A stretch of 14,398 bases of DNA. Source: an uncultured Clostridia bacterium (lineage in GTDB: Bacteria; Bacillota; Clostridia; Christensenellales; Borkfalkiaceae). The stretch lies in NCBI GenBank assembly GCA_947589335.1, contig CANPZH010000024.1, positions 1 to 14,398 on the forward strand, given 5' to 3'. Below the pieces are notes generated by a model. It did no database searches and was not told the DNA's origin. It saw only the letters and a list, made by a program, of their open reading frames with translations. Positions 6,667 through 12,370 of this stretch are shown here, piece by piece (positions within the stretch are counted from its first letter, which is position 1; each line of letters begins with the position of its first letter). The translations under genes and the position numbers were made by a program.

Positions 6667-7718
6667 AGAAGATACGGCTGAGCGTCACGGGCGGAAAAAC
6701 GGAGAGCACAATCGTCTGCAGACAGCGCGTCTTCACGGGCGTACTGGCGCCCATGCGCGGCTCCCTGCTCGGCGGGGGCGGGCTGCTTTTGACCGATACC
6801 AACGTCTTCCGCCTCTACCGGAGGGAGATCGACCGCTCGCTTGGCGGCGTTCCCCGTTTCGTGATGGAGGCGGGAGAGGAACATAAGAACGAAGAGACTC
6901 TCTTCGCGCTCCTCCGCGCCATGGCGGAGAACGGACTGCGCCGCAATTCCAAGCTCGTCGTCCTCGGCGGAGGGGTCGCGGGCGACCTCGGCGGGCTCGC
7001 CGCCGGGCTCTATATGCGCGGCATCGGCTGCATCCAGATCCCCACGACGCTGCTTGCACAGGTCGACAGCTCCGTGGGAGGGAAGACCGCCGTCGACCTC
7101 TGCGGCGTGAAAAATCTGATCGGGATGATCAGGCAGCCCGAGGCGGTGTATGCCGATCCTGTGTTCCTGCGGACGCTGCCCCGCCGCGAACTTCGCTGCG
7201 GATTGGGGGAGATCGTCAAACACGGCGCGCTCTCTGCGCCCCTCTTCGAAAAACTCTGCGCCGCGGAGGATCTGTTCGATCCCGCATTCCTCGGCAGCCT
7301 CGTGCCCGAAAATATCGCCGTCAAGGCGGAGATCGTCCGGAAAGATCCCACGGAGAAGGGGCTGCGCAGATGCCTCAACCTCGGGCACACCACGGGGCAT
7401 GCGATCGAGCTTGCCTCGGGGCTCTCCCACGGCGAATGCGTGCTGTGGGGGCTCCTTTTCGAGAGCATGCTTTCGGAGCGGCACCTCGCGGCGGACGGGG
7501 AATTTCTCGGGCGGCTGAGATCGCTCTGCCTCTCCGCCTTGGAGGGAGAAACACTCCCCCGCATGCGCGTGGAGGGCGCCTTGCTCGACAAGAAGAACAC
7601 GGCGGCGGAGGAAGTGACCCTTTCCGTCCCCGTCGCCGCGGGAAAATATGAGATCTTAAGGCTCCCGTTTGCCGAATACGAGCGGGAGCTCCGGGAGATC
7701 GGGGAGGCGCTGCAATGA
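6663..7718 (+). CDS. aroB: 3-Dehydroquinate synthase
   Basis: The second shikimate-pathway enzyme, an NAD- and metal-dependent enzyme that cyclises DAHP to 3-dehydroquinate. From GTG 6663 the protein has 351 residues. NAD-binding motif: GGGVAGDLGG (about 102-111). Substrate and cofactor blocks: PTTLLAQVDSSVGGKTAVD (128-145), KNLIG, and CGLGEIVKHG. The three metal ligands are recognisable as E183 (GEIVKH), H242 (LNLGHTTGH) and H256 (LSHGE). The DKK near residue 309-311 is also conserved. It is translationally coupled at both ends, by GTGA with aroC and ATGA with aroE. Gene order aroC before aroB departs from pathway order, as is common in bacterial aro clusters. Confidence 0.97.
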   Translation: MKKIRLSVTGGKTESTIVCRQRVFTGVLAPMRGSLLGGGGLLLTDTNVFRLYRREIDRSLGGVPRFVMEAGEEHKNEETLFALLRAMAENGLRRNSKLVVLGGGVAGDLGGLAAGLYMRGIGCIQIPTTLLAQVDSSVGGKTAVDLCGVKNLIGMIRQPEAVYADPVFLRTLPRRELRCGLGEIVKHGALSAPLFEKLCAAEDLFDPAFLGSLVPENIAVKAEIVRKDPTEKGLRRCLNLGHTTGHAIELASGLSHGECVLWGLLFESMLSERHLAADGEFLGRLRSLCLSALEGETLPRMRVEGALLDKKNTAAEEVTLSVPVAAGKYEILRLPFAEYERELREIGEALQ

Positions 7719-8509
7719 AGCTCGCCGTCGTCGGGAAGGACGTCTCCCTCTCCCAAAGCCCGCAGATGCACGCCTTTCTGTTTGCCGGAATGGGGGAGCG
7801 GTGCAGTTATGAGAAAGTCTCTTTGCCGCCCGAGCGGTTTCCGGCGGAGGCGGAGGGGCTCTTTGCCCGCTACGACGGGTTCAACGTCACGATCCCCTTC
7901 AAACGGGAGATCATGCCCTTTTTGCGGGAGCTCTCCGAGGACGCGGAGGCGGCGGGCGCGGTGAACACCGTGCTGTGCGGGCGGAGAGCCGGATACAACA
8001 CGGACGGCGACGGCTTTCTGCTCATGCTCGGCGGCGAAGGGATCGGGCTTGCGGGCAGGCGCGCGCTGGTGCTCGGCGCGGGCGGCGCGGGAAGGAGCTG
8101 CATCCGCAAACTTTCCGCGGCGGGGGCGGAGGTGTCCGTCTACAGCCGCAGCTATGAACGGGTGGAGCGGCTCTTTGGGGAGTTCGGGGGATTCACCCCC
8201 CTCGCCTCGGCCGATCCCGCGCCCTACGATCTCATCGTCAACTGCACGGGAGTGGGCATGCACGGCAACGCGGGATCCCCCGCGGGGCGGGAGCTGATCT
8301 CCCTGTGCGACACGGCGGTCGATCTCATCTATGAACCCGCCGAGACGGAGTTTTTGCGCCTTGCGCGGGAGTGCGGCAAAAAGACGGTCAACGGCGGGGC
8401 GATGCTCTTTTATCAGGCATACTTTGCCGACTGCATTTATCTGGAACGAAAAGCGGACGCCGCGGAAGCAAAGCGGCTGTACGCAGAATATCAAAGGGGG
8501 CTCGGATGA
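7715..8509 (+). CDS. aroE: Shikimate dehydrogenase
   Basis: It reduces 3-dehydroshikimate to shikimate with NADPH. The 264 residues show the shikimate-binding serines in SLSQSPQMH (S13, S15), the catalytic lysine K63 in NVTIPFK, the GAVNT block (81-85), the catalytic aspartate D97 in GYNTDGDG, the dinucleotide-binding GAGGAG (121-126), NCTGVGM, DLIYEP and NGGAMLFYQA. The Ser-x-Ser-Pro motif reads SQSP, after a SLSQ insertion-like stretch, rather than HSxSP. The ATG overlaps the aroB stop (ATGA), and GGGGAGG (7701-7707) sits 7 bases upstream. A plain biosynthetic AroE is most likely; the paralogues YdiB and quinate dehydrogenase are less likely inside this full aro set. Confidence 0.96.
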   Translation: MKLAVVGKDVSLSQSPQMHAFLFAGMGERCSYEKVSLPPERFPAEAEGLFARYDGFNVTIPFKREIMPFLRELSEDAEAAGAVNTVLCGRRAGYNTDGDGFLLMLGGEGIGLAGRRALVLGAGGAGRSCIRKLSAAGAEVSVYSRSYERVERLFGEFGGFTPLASADPAPYDLIVNCTGVGMHGNAGSPAGRELISLCDTAVDLIYEPAETEFLRLARECGKKTVNGGAMLFYQAYFADCIYLERKADAAEAKRLYAEYQRGLG

Positions 8510-8928
8510 AAATTTTGGTTTTGAACGGCGTCAATCTCGGACGCACGGGCATGCGCGAGAAGGACGTCTACGGCACACAGACGCTCGAAGAGATCAACGC
8601 GGAACTTTGCGGCTTTGCCGCCGCGCACGGGCATGAGGTCTCCTTCCTGCAGTCCGACAGCGAGGGCGCGCTCTGCACGGCGATCGCGGGCGCAGAGGGC
8701 AACTTCGACGGGATCGTCCTCAACGCGGGCGCATATTCCCACTACTCTTACGCGATCCGCGACGCGATCGCGGGAGTCACGGTGCCCGTCGTCGAAGTGC
8801 ACATGTCCAACGTCTGCGCGCGGGAGGAATTCCGCAGGAAGTCTGTCCTCACCGAGGTCTGCCGGGGAGAGGTCCTCGGCTTCGGCAAGAACAGCTATAA
8901 ACTTGCATTGGAGAGTTTCTGGTTATGA
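8506..8928 (+). CDS. aroQ: Type II 3-dehydroquinate dehydratase
   Basis: It dehydrates 3-dehydroquinate to 3-dehydroshikimate. The 140 residues carry the full type II catalytic set: N10, R17 and Y22 (NGVNL...MREKDVYG), N73 and H79 (NAGAYSHYS), D86, and H99/S101/N102 (VEVHMSN). AREEFRRKS follows. Three usually constant positions differ: NGPNL is NGVNL, QSN is QSD (D51), and NPGAY is NAGAY. The residues after NGVNL are GRTG in place of NLLG. The catalytic Arg, Tyr and His are intact, so activity is expected. The ATG overlaps the aroE stop (ATGA), with AAAGGGGG (8493-8500) 5 bases upstream. Confidence 0.95.
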   Translation: MKILVLNGVNLGRTGMREKDVYGTQTLEEINAELCGFAAAHGHEVSFLQSDSEGALCTAIAGAEGNFDGIVLNAGAYSHYSYAIRDAIAGVTVPVVEVHMSNVCAREEFRRKSVLTEVCRGEVLGFGKNSYKLALESFWL

Positions 8929-9437
8929 ATATCGTTCTTTGCGGCATGATGGGGGTCGGCAAATCGAGCGTGGGCGTTCGGATCACCGAGCTGACGGGCA
9001 GAAAATGGGTGGATACCGACGCGGTCATCACCGGGCGGTACGGCAGGATCTCGGACATCTTCGAGTACTACGGGGAGGCGCATTTCCGCTCTCTCGAGAC
9101 GGAAGTCGTGCAGATGCTCGTCAAGGAGGACAACCTCGTCGTCTCCACGGGCGGCGGGCTCGTGCTCAGACCCGAGAACGGCGAACTTCTCAAGCGCAAC
9201 GGCAAGATCTTCTTCCTCCGCGCGTCCTTCGAGACCCTTCTCGTGCGCGTCCGCGCGGACGAGACGCGGCCCCTTCTTAAGGACACGGGGAAGACGGCGG
9301 AACGCCTCCGCGAGCTCTTGAATGCCCGCACGCCCGTCTATGAGCATGTGGCGGACTATCTCGTGGATACCGACGACAAATCTATCGACGAAGTCGCCGC
9401 GGAGATCATCGCGCTTGCGGCGGAGGAACGGCCGTGA
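8925..9437 (+). CDS. aroK: Shikimate kinase
   Basis: A P-loop NMP-kinase-fold enzyme of 170 residues that phosphorylates shikimate at the 3-hydroxyl with ATP. Walker A is GMMGVGKSS (7-15). The shikimate-binding residues are visible as D32 in VDTDAVI, R55 in EAHFRSLE, the STGGG glycines (74-78) and R135 in RTPVY. R115 in DETRPLL is the lid arginine. The start ATG overlaps the aroQ stop (ATGA), with GGAGAG (8910-8915) 9 bases upstream. The downstream SDR gene overlaps its stop by GTGA. Its product would feed EPSP synthase, whose gene (aroA) is not in the window. Confidence 0.96.
   Translation: MNIVLCGMMGVGKSSVGVRITELTGRKWVDTDAVITGRYGRISDIFEYYGEAHFRSLETEVVQMLVKEDNLVVSTGGGLVLRPENGELLKRNGKIFFLRASFETLLVRVRADETRPLLKDTGKTAERLRELLNARTPVYEHVADYLVDTDDKSIDEVAAEIIALAAEERP
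9422..9428 (+). promoter_or_regulatory. Ribosome binding site fixing the GTG start of the SDR gene
   Basis: GGAGGAA is 5 bases before GTG 9434, which overlaps the aroK stop as GTGA. The following residues (KYALITGGTKGIG) place the cofactor loop at the usual distance from an SDR N-terminus. Confidence 0.75.
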
Positions 9438-10135
9438 AATATGCGCTCATCACGGGCGGCACGAAGGGGATCGGGCTCGCCTGCGCCGCGAAATTTGCCG
9501 CGGAGGGCTATGACGTCACCGCGCTATGGTTCCGCGACGAAGCCGCGGCTGCCTCCGCGCGCTCTGCGCTTCCCTCCGTCCGCTTTCTCCGCTGCGACGT
9601 CTCGGCAGAGGCGGAGGTCAAGGAGGTCTTCCGCGGGCTTCCCGCCCTCGACGTGCTCGTCAACAACGCCGGCGTCTCCCTGTTTGCGCAGGTCCAGGAC
9701 ACGACCCTTGCGCAGTGGGAGCGGGTCATGGCGGTCAACGCGGGCGGCGTGTTCCTCTGTTCGAAGTATGCGGTAAAAAAACTGCTCGAAAGAGGGGAGG
9801 GCGCCATCGTCAACGTCGCCTCGGTGTGGGGAGAGACGGGCGGGAGCTGCGAGAGCGCCTATTCCGCCTCCAAGGGCGCGGTCATCGCCTTCACCAAGGC
9901 GCTTGCCAAGGAGCTCGCACCCTCGCACATCACCGTGAACTGCGTCTCCCCGGGCGTCATCGACACGCAGATGAACGCACGGCTCAAGGAGGAGGAGCGG
10001 GAGGCTCTGAAAAGCGAGATCCCCCTCGGCCGGTTCGGTGGGGCAGAGGAGGTCGCGGAGCTCATCTTCCGCGTCGCCGGGCAAAAATACCTCACCGGGC
10101 AGGATATCGCCCTCAACGGCGGATATTGGATCTGA
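9434..10135 (+). CDS. SDR family oxidoreductase (FabG-like), last gene of the aro cluster
   Basis: A 233-residue classical short-chain dehydrogenase/reductase. Cofactor loop TGGTKGIG (7-14), NNAG (77-80), and the catalytic tetrad N102, S130, Y143 and K147 (YSASK) are all present. VNCVSPGVIDTQM and the C-terminal YLTGQDIALNGGYWI are typical of 3-oxoacyl-ACP reductase-like enzymes. D55 in the RCDVS block is the usual adenine-site Asp. The GTG start overlaps the aroK stop, so it is translated with the pathway enzymes. It is followed by a strong terminator. The chorismate route itself needs no further reductase, and no fatty-acid gene is nearby. A FabG paralogue or a ketone/alcohol reductase of unknown substrate are both possible. 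Family secure, substrate unknown. Confidence 0.85.
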   Translation: MKYALITGGTKGIGLACAAKFAAEGYDVTALWFRDEAAAASARSALPSVRFLRCDVSAEAEVKEVFRGLPALDVLVNNAGVSLFAQVQDTTLAQWERVMAVNAGGVFLCSKYAVKKLLERGEGAIVNVASVWGETGGSCESAYSASKGAVIAFTKALAKELAPSHITVNCVSPGVIDTQMNARLKEEEREALKSEIPLGRFGGAEEVAELIFRVAGQKYLTGQDIALNGGYWI

Positions 10136-10160
10136 AACGGACGCAACACGCAGAAAAAAT

Positions 10161-10180
10161 GCCCTGAAAGGGGCTTTTTT
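10161..10180 (+). terminator. Intrinsic terminator after the aro–SDR block
   Basis: GCCCT (10161-10165) and GGGGC (10170-10174) form a stem closed by a GAAA tetraloop and followed directly by six T. An A-run upstream (10154-10159) could extend the stem by pairing with the T-run. It starts 25 bases after the SDR stop and separates the aro block from the GH31 control region. Confidence 0.9.
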
Positions 10181-10182
10181 CG

Positions 10183-10212
10183 TTGTTTGCATAGTACTAT
10201 GTCTGATATAAT
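10183..10212 (+). promoter_or_regulatory. Probable promoter for the GH31 gene
   Basis: A perfect -10 box TATAAT at 10207-10212 has a partial -35 box TTGTTT at 10183-10188, with an 18-bp spacer. Predicted initiation is near 10219, giving a leader of about 100 bases. The -10 box lies inside the first copy of the palindromic operator-like repeat, so a bound regulator would block RNA polymerase. Confidence 0.6.
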
Positions 10213-10214
10213 AA
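10194..10214 (+). promoter_or_regulatory. Operator-like site 1 (overlaps the -10 box)
   Basis: TACTATGTCTGATATA matches the consensus at 16 of 21 positions across the whole site and has 7 of 10 symmetrical pairs. It contains the TATAAT at 10207-10212. A further 10-bp perfect palindrome, ATAGTACTAT (10191-10200), overlaps its left edge and supplies an extra inverted half-site. Confidence 0.6.
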
Positions 10215-10234
10215 TACTACGCCAGACATAAATG
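10214..10234 (+). promoter_or_regulatory. Operator-like site 2 (weakest copy)
   Basis: ATACTACGCCAGACATA matches 15 of 21 consensus positions. The right outer arm is lost, and two T-to-C changes (10220, 10222) reduce symmetry. It shares its first base with site 1 and covers the predicted transcription start. Confidence 0.5.
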
Positions 10235-10236
10235 GA

Positions 10237-10257
10237 ATACTATGTGTGACATAATCA
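10237..10257 (+). promoter_or_regulatory. Operator-like site 3
   Basis: ATACTATGTGTGACATA matches 16 of 21 positions. Both core half-sites TATGT and ACATA are intact, while the two central bases are GT in place of CA. Confidence 0.6.
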
Positions 10258-10261
10258 CTAT

Positions 10262-10282
10262 ATACTATGTCAGACATAGTAT
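10262..10282 (+). promoter_or_regulatory. Operator-like site 4 (perfect palindrome)
   Basis: Ten bases, ATACTATGTC, are followed by a single A and their exact reverse complement, giving a fully symmetrical 21-bp site. It is farthest downstream, 36 bases before the GH31 start codon, and is the best candidate for the primary high-affinity site. Confidence 0.75.
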
Positions 10283-10318
10283 TAAAATTCGGGAGTTTTT
10301 CATCAAAAAGGGGGCTTT

Positions 10319-12304
10319 ATGTTCTTTTCGACGGAAGAAAATGCGCTCATTGCGCGGGCGGGAAACGAGCTGATCCGCATCGAGAGGTGGGGCGAAAACG
10401 CCCTTCGCGTGCGCGCTACTATGAACCGTGCCTTTTCGGAGGCGGAGAAGGGGCTCTGCGCCCCGCCTTCGGGGCGCGCAAGGGCGGAGATCGGTGAAAG
10501 CGGCGCCTCGATCGTGAACGGGACGCTTCGCTGTTTTATTCACGAGCGGGGCTGGATGGAGTTCTACGACGGGGAGCGGCTCCTCCTCAAGGAGTATTAC
10601 CGCGATTTTTCGGGCGCGAACGGGCACAGCCCGAGCATGAAACTTTGCGCCCGCGAATACAAGCCGCACGGCAGCGACTATGCGATCACCCTCCGCTTCG
10701 AGGCCGCCGAGGAAAAGCTCTTCGGCATGGGGCAGTATCAGCAGCCGCAGCTCGATTTGAAGGGCTGTATCCTCGAGCTCGCCCAGCGCAATTCCCAGAT
10801 CTCGGTGCCCTTCCTCCTCTCCTCCCGCGGATACGGCTTTCTTCTCAACCATGCGGGCGTGGGGGAGGCGGCGTTCGGCGCCAACTTCACGCAGTGGCGG
10901 GAGGTCTGTTCGGACGAGATCGACTATTGGATCGTCTCGGGCAGTCCCAAGCAGATCCTCGAGCGGTACACCGCGGTCACGGGGCGTGCGCCGGACTTTC
11001 CCGGGAACATGCTGGGGCTATGGCAGAGCAAGCTCCGCTACCGCACGCAGGAGGAGGTCCTCTCCGTCGCGCGCGAATATCACCGCCGCGGGCTCCCGCT
11101 CGACGTCATCGTCATCGACTTCTTCCACTGGGTGCGGCAGGGGGACTGGGCGTTCGACCCCGATTATTTCCCAGATCCCGCCGCCATGACGAGGGAACTG
11201 AATGCGCTCGGTACCCGCTGCATGGTCTCCGTCTGGCCGACGGTGGACAGAAAGAGCGTCAACTTTGCCCCGATGAGGGAGCGGGGGCTTCTGGTGCGCA
11301 CGGAGCGGGGGAGCGTCCAGTGCTTCGATTTTCAGGGGGATACCGTCATCTACGACGCGACGAACCCCGCCGCCCGCGACTATCTCTGGGAGCAGATCGA
11401 GCGGAATTATTACCGCAACGGGATCGACGGCTTCTGGCTGGACGAGGCGGAGCCCGAGTACTGCGCCTATGACTTCGACCATTTCCGCTACGACGCGGGC
11501 CCCGTCGCCAAGACGGGGAACCTCTATCCCCGCGCGCACGCCGAGGGCTTTTACCGCAAGATGAAGGAGGCGGGGCAGAGGGACATCGTCAACCTCACCC
11601 GCAGCGCATGGGTGGGCAGCGCGAGATGCGGGGCCGTCGTGTGGTCGGGGGATATCCTCTCCAACTTCGAGAGCCTGCGCGACCAGCTCGCGGGCGGGCT
11701 GAACATCGGGATCGCCGGCATTCCGTGGTGGACGACGGACACGGGCGGCTTCTTCGGAGACGTCACCGCGCCCGGATTTAGCGAACTGCTCATCCGCTGG
11801 TTCGAGTTCTCCGTCTTTTCTCCCGTCCTCAGGCTGCACGGCGACCGCGGCCCGCACGACATCCCCTGTCTTTCCTCCCTCGACTACGGCGGAGGATTTT
11901 CGCCGACGGGGCGGGACAACGAGCTGTGGAGCTATGGGGAGGAGACGTATGAGATCCTGAAAAAATTCCTGTTCCTGCGGCTCTCGATGAAGGACTATCT
12001 GAAGGAGGTCTTCGCCGAGGCGAGCGCAAAGGGCTATCCCGTGATGCGGCCGCTCTTCTTCGAATTCCCCGAGGATCCCCGCGCATGGGAGATCTCGGAC
12101 GAGTATATGCTCGGGAGCCGTCTTCTCGTCGCGCCCGTCCTCTATGAGGGCATGAGAAGGCGCAGCGTCTATCTTCCCAAAGGGACGTGGCGGAGGTTCC
12201 CGGGCGGGGGAGGGACGCTTCCCGGCGGGGAATACGAGACGGACGCCCCGCTCGACGAGATCCCCGTGTTCGAGCGCGTCATGAAGACGGAGGGGAAAAA
12301 TTAG
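10319..12304 (+). CDS. GH31 family alpha-glycosidase (alpha-glucosidase/alpha-xylosidase type)
   Basis: A 661-residue glycoside hydrolase family 31 enzyme, a retaining exo-acting alpha-glycosidase. An N-terminal beta-sandwich (about 1-225) precedes the TIM barrel, which begins at GLWQSKLRYRTQEEV. The catalytic nucleophile is D375 in GFWLDEAEPE and the acid/base is D445 in WSGD. Other landmarks are VIDFFHWVRQGDWAFD (265-280), SVWPTVD, the RLHGDRGPHD loop, and a C-terminal beta domain with YMLGSRLLVAPV. The barrel motif DFFHW differs from the DCFW of the YicI alpha-xylosidases, so specificity is open. No signal peptide is visible, so it acts in the cytoplasm on imported oligosaccharides. AAAGGGGG (10307-10314) is 4 bases before the ATG. 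The gene stands alone: no transporter, regulator or other sugar gene is near it. Four operator-like palindromes precede it, suggesting substrate-controlled expression. Confidence 0.93.
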   Translation: MFFSTEENALIARAGNELIRIERWGENALRVRATMNRAFSEAEKGLCAPPSGRARAEIGESGASIVNGTLRCFIHERGWMEFYDGERLLLKEYYRDFSGANGHSPSMKLCAREYKPHGSDYAITLRFEAAEEKLFGMGQYQQPQLDLKGCILELAQRNSQISVPFLLSSRGYGFLLNHAGVGEAAFGANFTQWREVCSDEIDYWIVSGSPKQILERYTAVTGRAPDFPGNMLGLWQSKLRYRTQEEVLSVAREYHRRGLPLDVIVIDFFHWVRQGDWAFDPDYFPDPAAMTRELNALGTRCMVSVWPTVDRKSVNFAPMRERGLLVRTERGSVQCFDFQGDTVIYDATNPAARDYLWEQIERNYYRNGIDGFWLDEAEPEYCAYDFDHFRYDAGPVAKTGNLYPRAHAEGFYRKMKEAGQRDIVNLTRSAWVGSARCGAVVWSGDILSNFESLRDQLAGGLNIGIAGIPWWTTDTGGFFGDVTAPGFSELLIRWFEFSVFSPVLRLHGDRGPHDIPCLSSLDYGGGFSPTGRDNELWSYGEETYEILKKFLFLRLSMKDYLKEVFAEASAKGYPVMRPLFFEFPEDPRAWEISDEYMLGSRLLVAPVLYEGMRRRSVYLPKGTWRRFPGGGGTLPGGEYETDAPLDEIPVFERVMKTEGKN

Positions 12305-12313
12305 GATTTTCCC
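12293..12313 (+). terminator. Possible weak terminator at the end of GH31
   Basis: GGGAAAAAT (12293-12301) can pair with ATTTTCCC (12306-12313) with one bulged A, across a TAGG loop that includes the stop codon. AAAATTTTC follows, so the T-run is short and offset by four A. Termination here would be inefficient at best. Confidence 0.3.
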
Positions 12314-12326
12314 AAAATTTTCAAGC

Positions 12327-12350
12327 AAAAAAGAGGAGTTTTGCCCTCTT
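12327..12350 (-). terminator. Terminator-like hairpin reading on the minus strand
   Basis: Read on the minus strand, AAGAGG (12350-12345), an 8-base loop and CCTCTT (12336-12331) are followed by four more T (six in a row to 12327). G-U pairs could add two base pairs to the stem. On the plus strand the same hairpin has no T-run. No minus-strand gene is seen that it would terminate, so it might limit antisense transcription into GH31, or be fortuitous. Confidence 0.35.
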
Positions 12351-12370
12351 CCGTCGAAATAATTACTGTT

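Larger units (their letters stand above)
10194..10282 (+). repeat. Array of four 21-bp operator-like palindromes upstream of GH31
   Basis: Four direct copies of one 21-bp imperfect palindrome lie within 89 bp, centred at about 10204, 10224, 10247 and 10272 (steps of 20, 23 and 25 bp). The best copy is ATACTATGTC, a central A, then the reverse complement. The others match it at 15-16 of 21 positions; the core TATGT...GACATA is best kept. The region is AT-rich in a GC-rich genome and holds the likely promoter. Centre spacing near two helical turns would put bound dimers on roughly one DNA face. This looks like a multi-site operator for a local regulator of the GH31 gene, whose gene is not in the window. 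The TGTCnGACA core is compatible with GntR-type regulators, but the family cannot be decided from DNA alone. Confidence 0.75.

Noticed and set aside
10199..10231. Short frame of 10 codons (MSDIIILRQT) in the GH31 leader, and a second one starting MSDI at 10267
   Set aside because: Both start at the ATG inside copies of the palindromic repeat and have no ribosome site. The second runs on out of frame into GH31. The similarity reflects the repeat and not a leader peptide.
10183..10282. The four repeats considered as plasmid-type iterons or an origin
   Set aside because: No replication initiator gene is adjacent, the copies are symmetrical palindromes overlapping a promoter, and a glycosidase follows directly. 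A transcription operator explains them better.
12341..12370. TTG start at 12341 for the dGTPase-like gene
   Set aside because: The GAGGAG before it is only 2 bases away, too close to work, and the extra ten residues (LPSSVEIITV) have no counterpart in the family pattern I know.
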